Part shown: in pieces, positions 25,924 to 37,400 of the stretch
Position numbering within the stretch: the first letter of the stretch is position 1
Layout of the letters: every line of letters starts with the position of its first letter
DNA from: Rutidosis leptorrhynchoides
Lineage: Eukaryota > Streptophyta > Magnoliopsida > Asterales > Asteraceae
DNA: 64,000 nucleotides
Direction of reading: 5' to 3'
Assembly: GCF_046630445.1 (NCBI RefSeq)
Contig: NC_092336.1
Location: forward strand, 202,525,001 to 202,589,000
Program-made: the position numbers and the translations under genes
The notes under the pieces: model-generated
Told to the model about the DNA's origin: nothing
Databases searched by the model: none
What the model saw: the letters and a program-made list of their open reading frames with translations, nothing else

Positions 25924-26183
25924 TGTAACACCATGTCTCACATTAGATTGTGTAAGAAAGTTTGAGTCCCTTATAAGGTAAATATCTTCCTTACTAGACA
26001 CAACGCTTTTTGGGACTACGAGTACCATATATCTCATGAGATTTTATAGTTAAGCGTGCTCGAGCGATATTAGTACTAGGATGGGTGACCTTCTCGGAAG
26101 TCCTCATGTGCTCGCCAAGAAAAATTTATGCGCCTACGGGAATAGCAGACTATATTTTGGTCTTCGTATGGAGGGATGTTATA
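25924..26183 (+). repeat. 5' LTR of the Cassandra element
   Basis: TGTAACACCATGTCTC to GAGGGATGTTATA (terminal CA mutated to TA). It shares gtgtaagaaagtt, cccttataaggtaaat and tactagacacaacgc with the 3' LTR. Confidence 0.88.
26011..26105 (+). other. 5S-rRNA-like segment in Cassandra 5' LTR
   Basis: AGTTAAGCGTGCTCGAGCGA and GTACTAGGATGGGTGACC lie at 26048-26090; these are the intermediate element and C box of the RNA polymerase III internal promoter of 5S genes. The 5' half of the 5S match is poor, so this is not a working 5S gene. Confidence 0.85.
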
Positions 26184-26311
26184 GATTTTATTAGAGTCGT
26201 AGCCTCTCGAGGTGTGACATACACTCGGCTCATGCATCTCCTGAGGTATGGATCCTGGATATTGATTGTGCTCGGCCTGAAGAGGACGTCAAGAATTTAA
26301 GTTGGGGAGTT

Positions 26312-26572
26312 TATAACACCCTGTACCACATCAGACTGTGTAAGAAAGTTGGAATCCCTTATAAGGTAAATCTCTTATTTACTAGACACAACGCATTTTT
26401 GGACTACAATCACAACATATCTCATGAGAACTTTGCAGTTAAGGGTGGTTGTGCGGGAGTAGTACTAGGATTGGTGACCTTCTGGAAAGTCCTTATCTGG
26501 TCGCTAAGAAAAAGTCATGCGCCTACAGGAAAAACGGATAATATTGTGGTCGCGGTATGGAGGGATGTTACA
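26312..26572 (+). repeat. 3' LTR of the Cassandra element
   Basis: TATAACACCCTGTACC (G to A in the first dinucleotide) to GAGGGATGTTACA. Confidence 0.88.
26400..26492 (+). other. 5S-rRNA-like segment in Cassandra 3' LTR
   Basis: AGTTAAGGGTGGTTGTGCGG and GTACTAGGATTGGTGACC (26437-26479) correspond to the same 5S promoter boxes, more mutated than in the 5' LTR (GGATTGGTGACC against GGATGGGTGACC). Confidence 0.8.
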
Positions 26573-27742
26573 ATAGTTACCTCTTTCCTTTATCTTTAAT
26601 TATGTGTTATATATGTTATGATATGATATGAAGATGATGTTGTGACGACCCGGAAATTTCCGACCAAATTTAAACTTAACCTTTATATGTTTCCGACACG
26701 ATAAGCAGAATTTGTAATGTTGAATCTCAAAAAGTTTGGAACTACATTCATGTAATTAATTACCCTTTGACCGTGTTCGATGATTCACGAACAATTATGA
26801 GTATATAGATATGTATATATAATATATAATATTAACTAAAAACATTAACAAAGTATTAGATATATGATACTTTACATGAACGTATTTGTTTTGATATATT
26901 TATCGACAGAATTAAGAGATAATATCAAATGATTGAATTATCAGATACATTATGATATGATTACGGGCCTATGTTATGAGGTCAACTGTGATTTAAGAAA
27001 TCTATTCTTTTTGACAACATTCGGAAAATGATAAAGTGATTTATAAATAAGAACAAATGTGTCAATTAACGGGAACTAGACAAGGGTTAGTGGAAATTCC
27101 TGTTTAATTTCCAAGGCATGTTTTATAATATTTTCCTCGTGACCTTGATAAGATAACTATGTTAACTTTCATTTTATTTAATATGAAAATAAGAACGTGG
27201 AGTGTAAATAACTTAGATGTTGGATATCGACAAGTTAAGTAACTCGACATTTTTCATTAAGATGATTTCATACGTTTATTTAACCTTTGGACTTTATCAC
27301 ATGCTTCACCAACAGACTGTAATTTAAAAACTTGAAACCTATTATGAATATATATAATTCTACTTTTCTAAAATGTTTTATGATATAACGATTTCTATTA
27401 TTTTAACCTTTTAACAAAATGATTCTTAAATATATTTAGTTTTGGAAAACAAAATTATCATATTTATTTGATTTAGTTTCAAAAGTACAAAAAAACGTTT
27501 TCAGTTTAAAAAGAACTTTATTATTAAAATGTATATATCTTTTATAAATATCTAGAACCACTTTTGACAACTCATTACTTAATCAGTATGATAAAGATAA
27601 CGATATTTATATTTTATTTTATTAAATATATATAACGATTTAAATTAATATTATATATATTTATACGCGTATTATACGTATATAGTTTTATACTTTTACT
27701 ATACTTTAATTTTACCTTTACTTTACTTTTACTTTACTTTAA

Positions 27743-27906
27743 CTTTAATAATTCATACTTTAATAATTCACTTTAATAATTCACTTTAATAATTTACTTT
27801 AATAATTCATACTTTAATAATTCACTTTAATAATTCACTTTAATAATTCATACTTTAATAATTCACTTTAATAATTCATACTTTAATAATTCACTTTAAT
27901 AATTCA
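27743..27906. repeat. TTTAATAATTCAC minisatellite upstream of D's TATA box (5' LTR)
   Basis: Alternating actttaataattc and atactttaataattc units end 10 bases before TATAAATA. Copy number differs from the D 3' LTR (56469-56700) and F (39425-39533, 46086-46207). Confidence 0.92.
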
Positions 27907-27915
27907 AAAATCTTT

Positions 27916-27923
27916 TATAAATA
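27916..27923 (+). promoter_or_regulatory. TATA box of D 5' LTR
   Basis: TATAAATA, directly downstream of the minisatellite. Transcript start expected about 25-35 bases further on. Confidence 0.7.
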
Positions 27924-29098
27924 GAATTCAATAGGTTTCATTATTTCATAGAAACTTGAAAATATATATCTCTAAACTCTCTCAATCGAATTACATATAT
28001 ATTTTCTTTGTATTATTTCAAGATATTATTAGTATACACAAAATACTGCGACGGAGTTATACTCAGACGATTTCAAAATAAGTTTTCAAATGGGATAGAG
28101 CTAAAGAAATTATGGGTTATAGCTATGGAGGTTATGGGTATTGATCGAGGGTATTGCTCGTGAGGTCAACCTAACGTTTATCATTTTCGTTGCGTCTACG
28201 TACTTTCCTGCAATATTGAATCACAATATTGACACGTTCGTGAATCCGAGACAAACTCTGCACTTGTTCAGTGTCGTCATATACATAATTGCTACGAAAT
28301 ACAGTATTGTGAGTTTCATTTGCTCCCTTTTAATTGCTTTTGCAATATATATTTTTGGGCTGAGAATACATGCGCTGTTTTATAAATGTTTTACGAAGTA
28401 GGCACAAGTACTAAAACTAATTCTATGTGGGTTTAAACCAGAAATATACCCTTAGCTTGGTAACATTAAACTACTTGTCTATGTACGGTAGGCGCGAATC
28501 TTAAAGATAGATCTATTGGGCCTGACAAACCCCATCCTGACTATGGGATGCTTTAGTACTTCGAGGTTATTTTAAACACACCTGATCTGGTGTACTTCAG
28601 AGGGTAAAACATGAACGTTAAGGCTTGTTACCGGGTGCCTACAACTTATAGAATACTTTTAAACACTTGCGAGTGTACGGATATTTATGGAAACTGAAAT
28701 CTTATGGTCTATTACTATTACGGAAATGATTGATTATGATAAACTAATGAACTCACCAACCTTTTGGTTGACACTTTAAAGCATGTTTATTCTCATGTAT
28801 TAAAGAAATATTCCGCTGTGCATTTGCTCATTTTAAGGATATTACCTGGAGTCATTCATGACATACTTTGAAAGACGTTGCATTCGAGTCGTTGAGTTCA
28901 TCAAGATTAATACTAAGTCAATTATAGTTCGATGTAATATGAAATGGTATGCATGCCGTCAATTTTTGATGTAAAGAAAGTTTGTCTTTTAAAAACTAAT
29001 GCAATATTTGTAAAACATATCATATAGAGGTCAAATATCTCGCGATGTAATCAACTATTGTGAATCGTTTATAATGTATATGAATGGGTCCTTTCAGT

Positions 29099-29110
29099 TG
29101 GTATCAGAGC
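29099..29110 (+). promoter_or_regulatory. Primer-binding site of D (tRNA-iMet)
   Basis: TGGTATCAGAGC, the classical complement of the initiator tRNA-Met 3' end, two bases after the LTR end. Confidence 0.92.
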
Positions 29111-29245
29111 GGTGGTTTTAGCGAACCAGGTCTTGCATTAGTGTGTCTAACTGATAGTTGTTAAGATGCATTAGTGAGTTTGGACTTCGACCGTGTCAGC
29201 ATGTCAAAAGTTTTGTTTATCATTTTTAGTCGGAAATCATCTACT

Positions 29246-32200
29246 TGTAGTGACCCGAACTTTTACATGTTTATATATATTAATTGAGATTGATATTTAC
29301 ATGATTAAATGTTTCCAACATGTTAAGCAATCAAACTTGTTAAGACTTGATTAATTGAAATATGTTTCATATAGACAATTGACCACCCAAGTTGACCGGT
29401 GATTCACGAACGTTAAAACTTGTAAAAACTATATGATGACATATATATGGATATATATATAGTTAACATGATACTATGATAAGTAAACATATCATTAAGT
29501 ATATTAACAATGAACTACATATGTAAAAACAAGACTACTAACTTAATGATTTTTAAACGAGACATATATGTAACGATTATCGTTGTAAAGACATTTAATG
29601 TATATATATCATATTAAGAGATATTCATACATGATAATATCATGATAATATAATAATTTAAAATCTCATTTCATATTATAAACATTGGGTTAACAACATT
29701 TAACAAGATCGTTAACCTAAAGGTTTCAAAACAACACTTACATGTAACGACTAACGATGACTTAACGACTCAGTTAAAATGTATATACATGTAGTGTTTT
29801 AATATGTATTTATACACTTTTGAAAGACTTCAATACACTTATCAAAATACTTCTACTTAACAAAAATGCTTACAATTACATCCTCGTTCAGTTTCATCAA
29901 CAATTCTACTCGTATGCACCCGTATTCGTACTCGTACGATACACAGCTTTTAGATGTATGTACTATTGGTATATACACTCCAATGATCAGCTCTTAGAAG
30001 CCCATGCGAGTCACCTAACACATGTGGGAACCATCATTTGGCAACTAGCATGAAATATCTCATAAAATTACAAAAATATGAGTAATCATTCATGACTTAT
30101 TTACATGAAAATAAAATTACATATCCTTTATATCTAATCCATACACCAACGACCAAAAACACCTAAAAACACTTTCATTCTTCAATTTTCTTCATCTAAT
30201 TGATCTCTCTCAAGTTCTATCTTCAAGTTCTAAGTGTTCTTCATAAATTCTACAAGTTCTAGTTACATAAAAGCAAGAATACTTTCAAGTTTGCTAGCTC
30301 ACTTCCAATCTTGTAAGGTGATCATCTAACCTCAAGAAATCTTTGTTTTTTATAGTAGGTTATCATTCTAATACAAGGTAATAATCATATTTAAAACTTT
30401 GGTTCAATTTCTATAACTATAACAATCTTATTTCAAGTGATGATCTTACTTGAACTTGTTTTCGTGTCATGATTCTGCTTCAAGAACTTCGAGCCATCCA
30501 AGGATCCGTTGAAGCTAGATCCATTTTTCTATTTTCCAGTAGGTTTATCCAAGGAACTTAATGTAGTAATGATGTTCATAACATCATTCGATTCATACAT
30601 ATAAAGCTATCTTATTCGAAGGTTTAAACTTGTAATCACTAGAACATAGTTTAGTTAATTCTAAACTTGTTCGCAAATAAAAGTTAATCCTTCTAACTTG
30701 ACTTTTAAAATCAACTAAACACATGTTCTATATCTATATGATATGCTAACTTAATGATTTAAAACCTGGAAACACAAAAAACACAGTAAAACCGGATTTA
30801 CGCCGTCGTAGTAACACCGTGGGCTGTTTTGGGTTAGTTAATTAAAAACTATGATAAACTTTGATTTAAAAGTTGTTATTCTGAGAAAATGATTTTTATT
30901 ATGAAAATGAAACTATATCCAAAAATTATGGTTAAACTCAAAGTGGAAGTATGTTTTCTAAAATGGTCATCTAGACGTCGTTCTTTCGACTGAAATGACT
31001 ACCTTTACAAAAATGACTTGTAACTTATTTTTCCGACTATAAACCAATATTTTTTATGTTTAGATTCATAAAATAGAGTTCAATATGAAACCATAGCAAT
31101 TTGATTCACTCAAAACGGATTTAAAATGAAGAAGTTATGGGTAAAACAAGATTGGATAATTTTTCTCATTTTAGCTACGTGAAAATTGGTAACAAATCTA
31201 TTCCAACCATAACTTAATCAACTTGTATTGTATATTATGTAATCTTGAGATACCATAGACACGTATACAATGTTTCGACCTATCATGTCGACACATCCAT
31301 ATATATTTCGGAACAACCATAGACACTCTATATGTGAATGTTGGAGTTAGCTATACAGGATTGAGGTTGATTCCAAAATATATATAGTTTGAGTTGTGAT
31401 CAATACTGAGATACGTATACACTGGGTCGTGGATTGATTCAAGATAATATTTATCGATTTATTTCTGTACATCTAACTGTGGACAACTAGTTGTAGGTTA
31501 CTAACGAGGACAGCTGACTTAATAAACTTAAAACATCAAAATATATTAAAAGTGTTGTAAATATATTTTGAACATACTTTGATATATATGTATATATTGT
31601 TATAGGTTCGTGAATCAATAGTGGCCAAGTCTTACTTCCCGACGAAGTTAAAATCTGTGAAAGTGAGTTATAGTCCCACTTTTAAAATCTAATATTTTTG
31701 GGATGAGAATACATGCAGGTTTTATAAATGATTTACAAAATAGACACAAGTACGTGAAACTACATTCTATGGTTGAATTATCGAAATCGAATATGTCCCT
31801 TTTTATTAAGTCTGGTAATCTAAGAATTAGGGAACAGACACCCTAATTGACGCGAATCCTAAAGATAGATCTATTGGGCCTAACAAACCCCATCCAAAGT
31901 ACCGGATGCTTTAGTACTTCAAAATTTATATCATATCCGATGGGTGTCCCAGAATGATGGGGATATTCTTATATATGCATCTTGTTAATGTCGGTTACCA
32001 GGTGTTCACCATATGAATGATTTTTATCTCTATGTATGGGATGTGTATTGAAATATGAAATCTTGTGGTCTATTGTTACGATTTGATATATATAGGTTAA
32101 ACCTATAACTCACAAAAATTTTTGTTGACGTTTAAAGCATGTTTATTCTCAGGTGAATACTAAGAGCTTCCGCAGTTGCATACTAAAATAAGGACAAGAT

Positions 32201-32496
32201 TTGGAGTCCATGTTTGTATGATATTGTGTAAAAACTGCATTCAAGAAACTGATTTCAATGTAACATATTTGTATTGTAAACCATTATGTAATGGTCGTGT
32301 GTAAACAGGATATTTTAGATTATCATTATTTGATAATCTACGTAAAGCTTTTAAAACCTTTATTTATGAAATAAAGGTTATGATTTGTTTTAAAAATGAA
32401 TGCAGTCTTTAAAAAACGTCTCATATAGAGGTCAAAACCTCGCAACGAAATCAATTAATATGGAACGTTTTTAATCAATAAGAACGGGACATTTTA
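29246..32496 (+). repeat. 5' LTR of E
   Basis: TGTAGTGACCCGAAC to GGGACATTTTA; the terminal CA has become TA, whereas the 3' LTR keeps TTTCA. Length matches the 3' LTR (3251 and 3252 bp). Confidence 0.95.
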
Positions 32497-32498
32497 GT

Positions 32499-32510
32499 TG
32501 GTATCCGAGC
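32499..32510 (+). promoter_or_regulatory. Primer-binding site of E (tRNA-iMet, one mismatch)
   Basis: TGGTATCCGAGC; one base differs from the TGGTATCAGAGC in D and F. Confidence 0.85.
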
Positions 32511-32705
32511 GTTGGTCTTAGAGAACCAGAATTTTGCATTAGTGTGTCTTATCGAGTTTGTTAGGATGCATTAGTGAGTCTGGACTTCGACCGTGTTTAC
32601 TTGAAAAATGATTGCTTAACAAATTTTGTTGGAAACTATATATTTTTAACATGTGAATATTATGTGATATATTAATCTCTTAATGCGTTTGATATTATGT
32701 GATAG

Positions 32706-33317
32706 ATGTCTACCTCTAGAACAAGTCCCATTGACTCACCTAATAATAATAAAGAGTCAAATGTAAATTGGAATGATTCGTGGACTGATTCACAAGTTCC
32801 CGAAGAGGAACCGGAAGAAGAATCGGAACCGGAAGAAGAATCAGAACCGGAAGAGGAGGAACCGGAGGAGGAAATAGAACCAGTGGGGGAAATAATAAAA
32901 CGGTTAAGTAAAAGAAAATCCTCAACCAACCGACCAAGGTTAATTATGGTCAATGGTGTTTCCGCCAAGGAAGCAAAATATTGGGAGGATTACCAATTCT
33001 CCGATGAATCGGATTCCGACGAGAATTCCGATGATGTTATAGAAATTACCCCAATTGAATTTAAAAAGGCAAAAGAAAATAATAAGGGAAAGGGCATAAA
33101 AATAGAGAAATCTAATTCCAACCCCGATGAACTTTATATGTATCGTCAACCCCCGAAGTCCTTAAGTTGTAACAATGACCCGGGAACCTCTAAACCACCA
33201 GGTTTTTCTAAACCAATGTGGAAAACAACGGCTCGTATTAGGGGAACATCATACATCCCTAGAAACTTGGCAAAACGAACCAAAACCGAAGAAGAAGAAA
33301 CAAGCGAGTCGGAATAA
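32706..33317 (+). CDS. Acidic cargo protein of E (203 aa, unknown function)
   Basis: Starts at the ATG 195 bp after the primer site (MSTSRTSPIDS) and ends at TAA 33315-33317 with no internal stop. It has three parts: a Ser/Asn-rich head; an extremely acidic Glu-Pro repeat built on PEEE and SEPEEE units (about residues 32-57) followed by a second Asp/Ser cluster (SDESDSDENSDD, about 99-110); and a basic, Pro-containing C-terminus (KGKGIK, KPPGFSKP, LAKRTK) ending in EEETSESE. No signal peptide, membrane segment or known fold is visible, and most of it should be disordered. It is not gag or pol. Its place between primer site and gag, next to the F-box frame, suggests acquired cargo or an accessory protein. 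I do not recognise a family. Confidence 0.7.
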   Translation: MSTSRTSPIDSPNNNKESNVNWNDSWTDSQVPEEEPEEESEPEEESEPEEEEPEEEIEPVGEIIKRLSKRKSSTNRPRLIMVNGVSAKEAKYWEDYQFSDESDSDENSDDVIEITPIEFKKAKENNKGKGIKIEKSNSNPDELYMYRQPPKSLSCNNDPGTSKPPGFSKPMWKTTARIRGTSYIPRNLAKRTKTEEEETSESE

Positions 33318-33454
33318 GATAGTTGTATTCGTGTGGTGTAATATATGTAATATAGTGTGCTTATGCTTTATGATATATGTAAAAATTGCTTGTATTAATA
33401 AGTATTTTTTTTATGAATCTAACTCTTGTCTATTTTACAGTATAAAAACACAAA

Positions 33455-34138
33455 ATGGATAGACAACCCAATATTTTAAGAGACCTACCCGGAGACATGA
33501 TTGATGAAATCTTGTCTAGAGTCGGTCAGAATTCTTCGGCACAACTATTTAAGGCGAGATCAGTTTGTAAGACATTCGAAGAACGTTCTAAGAATGCCTT
33601 GGTTTATAAAAGGCTTTTGTTCGAAAGATGGGGGATATCACATTGGGAAATCCATAAGTTACGATGTGTTTACTTTGACGCATATATTGCGGGGAACCCA
33701 AATGCTATTTTACGCAATGGGTTAAGAAATTATTTTGACTCAATATATCCGAATATTGGACTTCGTGATTTAGAAAAAGCCGCTAACATGCAACATAAAG
33801 AAGCATGTTATGCTTACGGATTAGTAATGTTCGCTTCTCACCAAAGTGAGAACAAGAACATCGGGCTACAACTATTAAACAAAACGTTCCCACAAGTGAC
33901 GGAGTCGGTAATTGGGGTAAGAAATGAGGTTTTTAGATTGTTACGGGACTGTTGGACATTACGTAACCCTCGTCCCTTTGACGATGTTACAACACGCTGT
34001 CTTATCAACGGCCATAACGGTTATGTTCCACAAGACCAAGGATGGGAAGTAGTCCTAGTAAAACCAGAATGCATGACTTGTTTCTGGACGTATGAATTAC
34101 GTGTCTTTATTGCCTTTGCTGAACGACTTGTGTACTAG
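33455..34138 (+). CDS. F-box protein captured in retrotransposon E (227 aa)
   Basis: Complete frame from ATG (MDRQPNILRDLPGD) to TAG. Residues about 8-55 form an F-box: LRDLPGDMIDEILSRVG, a Ser/Phe-containing middle, and ARSVCKTFEER. Residues about 83-150 resemble the Sel1-like section of the plant At1g67623/At2g35280 F-box group (GNPNAILRNGLRNYF, AANMQHKEACYAYGLVMF, KNIGLQLL). A Cys-containing tail follows (CLINGHNGY, PECMTCFWTYELRVF). F-box proteins are substrate adaptors of SCF ubiquitin ligases through SKP1. Just before the ATG is TCTATTTTACAG, a good 3' splice site, so it may be expressed by splicing from the LTR transcript (inference). It is intact while E's gag-pol is broken. Family assignment is from memory of motifs, not a search. 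Confidence 0.82.
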   Translation: MDRQPNILRDLPGDMIDEILSRVGQNSSAQLFKARSVCKTFEERSKNALVYKRLLFERWGISHWEIHKLRCVYFDAYIAGNPNAILRNGLRNYFDSIYPNIGLRDLEKAANMQHKEACYAYGLVMFASHQSENKNIGLQLLNKTFPQVTESVIGVRNEVFRLLRDCWTLRNPRPFDDVTTRCLINGHNGYVPQDQGWEVVLVKPECMTCFWTYELRVFIAFAERLVY

Positions 34139-34479
34139 CTAGAATTATCTTCACAACTATCTTGTATCAAAGTTATTGTGTGCTATATTTCATGCTTTAT
34201 GTAAAATAAGCGGTATTGTAAGTTTGTAAAATATTGTATAAAAGTTTGAACACGAAATATTATTATAATCAGTTTTTCATATAGAATTGTAGTAGTTGAA
34301 TTGTATATTAGCTACTAAGTATGAACTTAACGGGTAGGTACTACCCGAATTTAAACTTATAAAACGCTAATATGAAGAAAAAGCTTTTATAAATGAGTTC
34401 ATATTATGCTATGAAATACTATTAACTACTCTTAATATTCTGTATGATTAACTTGTTCCATTTGACTATTTTGAAGGAA
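34139..34479 (+). other. Spacer between F-box frame and gag, with conserved hairpin
   Basis: AT-rich, no frame. It contains the hairpin CGGGTAGGTACTACCCG (34331-34347), whose left part repeats the plus-strand primer motif found at the element's 3' end. Confidence 0.65.
34331..34347 (+). promoter_or_regulatory. Internal copy of the 3' primer motif as a hairpin (E)
   Basis: CGGGTAG-GTA-CTACCCG is a perfect 7-bp stem with a 3-base loop. The surrounding TTAACGGGTAGGTAC is identical to the bases immediately before E's 3' LTR (48601-48614). Counterparts with a 6-bp stem are at 42897-42913 (F) and 52951-52967 (D). Confidence 0.65.
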
Positions 34480-37400
34480 ATGGCACCGACTACTCGACAC
34501 ACCGTGAATATGAATGAAGAGGAATTCCTTACTTTTCTAGCTTCAAACATAGCCGCAGTACAGGCTGCGCTACATACCAAAAATAACCTTGGATCTAGCA
34601 GTACAGGAAATCGTGTAGGATGCACCTACAAAGAATTCCCTGCCTGCAAACCATTGGAATTTGATGGAACCGAAGGACCGATCGGATTGAAACGGTGGAC
34701 CGAGAAGGTCGAATCGGTGTTTGCCATAAGTAAGTGTACGGAATAGGACAAAGTGAAGTACGCTACGCATACCTTCACAGGTTCTGCGTTAACATGGTGG
34801 AATACCTATCTAGAGCAAGTGGGACAAGACGATGCGTACGCACTACCGTGGTCAGCATTCAAGCACTTGATGAACGAGAAGTACCGTCCCAGAACCGAGG
34901 TCAATAAGCTCAAGACAGAACTTAGAGGGTTACGAACCCAAGGATTTGATATTACCACGTACGAAAGACGATTCACAGAATTGTGCCTATTGTGTCCGGG
35001 AGCATTGGAAGATGAGGAAGAGAAGATCGACGCATTTGTGAAAGGATAACCGAAAAGAATCCAAGAAGATATAAGTTCACACGAGCCCGCCTCCATACAA
35101 CAGGCATGTAGAATGGCTCACAAACTAGTGAACCAGATTGAGGAAGGAATTAAAGAACAGACGGCCGAAGAGGCCAATGTGAAGCAAGTCAAAAGAAAGT
35201 GGGAGGAAAACGGTGATAAGAATCACCAATACAACAACAACAGCAATTACAACAATAATCGCAACAATTATCCCAACAATCGCAACATCAATCGTAACTA
35301 CAACAAACGGCCCAACAACAACAACAACAACAACAACAGCAACTACAACAATCATCCCAACAACAATAATAACCGCAACAACAACAACAATCAGAAGCAG
35401 CTATACCAAAGGTGTGAAAAGTATCACTCGGGGTTCTGCACCAAATTTTGCAATAAGTGTAAAAGAAATGGTCATAGCACGGCGAAGTGTGAGGTCTACG
35501 GGCCAGGGGTTAATAGAACGAAAGGAACAAATGGTGTCGGAACGAGTAATGGCGGAGCAAGTAGTGTCGAAGCAAGTTATGCCAATGTAGTTTGTTATAA
35601 ATGTGGAAAACCGGGCCACATTATTAGAAATTGCCCGAACCAGGAGAACACGAATGGACAAGGCCGTGGAAGAGTTTTCAATATTAATGCGGCAGAGGCA
35701 CAGGAAGACCCGGAGCTTGTTACGGGTACGTTTCTTATTGACAATAAATCTGCTTACGTTTTATTTGATTCGGGTGCGGATAGAAGCTATATGAGTAGAG
35801 ATTTTTGTGCTAAATTAATTTGTCCATTGACGCCGTTGGATAGTAAATTTTTACTCGAATTAGCAAATGGTAAATTAATTTCAGCAGATAATATATGTCG
35901 GAATCGAGAAATTAAACTGGTTAGCGAAACATTTAAGATTGACTTGATACCAGTAGAGTTAGGGAGTTTTGATGTGATAATCGGTATGGAATGGTTGAAA
36001 GAAGTGAAAGCAGAGATCGTTTGTTACAAAAATGCAATTCGCATTATACGAGAAAAAGGAAAACCCTTAATGGTGTACGGAGAAAAGGGCAACGCGAAGC
36101 TACATCTTATTAGTAATTTGAAGGCACAAAAACTAATAAGAAAAGGTTGCTATGCTGTTCTAGCACACGTCGAGAAAGTACAAACTGAAGAAAAGAGCAT
36201 CAATGATGTTCCCGTCGCAAAAGAATTTCCCGATGTATTTCGGAAAGAATTACCGGGATTACCCCCACATCGATCCGTTGAATTTCAAATAGATCTTGTA
36301 CCAGGAGCTACACCAATAGGTCGTGCTCCTTACAGACTCGCACCCAGCGAGATGAAAGAACTGCAAAGCCAATTACAAGAAATTTTAGAGCGTGGTTTCA
36401 TTCGACCAAGCACATCACCGTGGGGAGCTCCTGTTTTGTTTGTCAAGAAGAAAGATGGTACATTCAGGTTGTGTATCGACTACCGAGAGTTGAACAAACT
36501 TACCATCAAGAACCGCTACCTACTACCGAGAATCGACGACTTATTTGATCAACTACAAGGCTCGTCTGTTTATTCAAAGATTGACTTACGTTCCGGGTAT
36601 CATCAAATGCGGGTGAAAGAAGATGATATTCCAAAGACTGCTTTCAGAACACGGTACGGTCATTATGAGTTTATGGTCATGCCGTTTGGTTTAACTAATG
36701 CACCAGCTATGTTCATGGACCTTATGAACCGAGTGTGTGGACCATACCTTGACAAGTTTGTCATTATTTTCATTGATGACATACTTATTTACTCAAAGAA
36801 TGACCAAGAACACGGTGAACATTTGAGAAAGGTGTTAGAAGTATTGAGGAAGGAAGAATTGTACGCTAAATTTTCAAAGTGTGCATTTTGGTTGGAAGAA
36901 GTTCAATTCCTTGGTCACATAGTGAACAAAAAAGGTATTAAGGTGGATCCGGCAAAGATAGAAACTGTTGAAAAGTGGGAAACCCCGAAAACTCCAAAAC
37001 ACATACGCCAGTTTTTAGGACTAGCTGGTTACTACAGAAGGTTAATCCAAGACTTTTCCAGAATAGCAAAACCCTTGACTGCATTAACGCATAAAGGGAA
37101 GAAATTTGAATGGAAGGATGAACAAGAGAAAGCGTTTCAGTTATTGAAGAAAAAGCTAACTACGGCACCTATATTGTCATTGCCTGAAGGGAATGATGAT
37201 TTTGTGATTTATTATGACGCATCAAAGCAAGGTATCGGTTGTGTATTAATGCAACGAACGAAGGGGATTGCTTATGAGTCTAGACAATTGAAGATTCATG
37301 AGCAAAATTATACGACGCATGATTTGGAATTAGGCGCGGTTGTTTTTGCATTAAAGACTTGGAGGCACTACTTATATGGGGTCAAAAGTATTATATATAC

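Larger units (their letters stand above)
25924..26572 (+). mobile_element. Cassandra-type TRIM retrotransposon, nearly complete
   Basis: Two LTRs of about 260 bp (25924-26183 and 26312-26572) flank only 128 bp of internal DNA. Flanks are ATGGT (25919-25923) and ATAGT (26573-26577), a target duplication with one mismatch. Each LTR contains sequence matching the 3' part of plant 5S rRNA, the defining trait of Cassandra elements. The internal part starts with a decayed iMet primer site (TTTTATTAGAGTC, about 26186-26198) and ends with a purine tract (AAGTTGGGGAGT). It has no coding capacity and depends on proteins from other elements. Confidence 0.9.
26641..29096 (+). repeat. 5' LTR of D
   Basis: TGTGACGACCCGGAAATTT to GGTCCTTTCA, then the primer site. 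It contains a 13/17-bp minisatellite, a TATA box and a pyrimidine-rich leader. Its last third resembles the A/E LTR (cgcgaatcctaaagatagatct, cctgacaaaccccatcc). Confidence 0.95.

Noticed and set aside
26011..26105. Functional 5S rRNA gene
   Set aside because: Only the 3' promoter half is recognisable, it lies within a Cassandra LTR, and the 5' half is not 5S-like.
27743..27906. CRISPR-like direct repeats
   Set aside because: Units are contiguous with no unique spacers, and the sequence is a plant LTR minisatellite.
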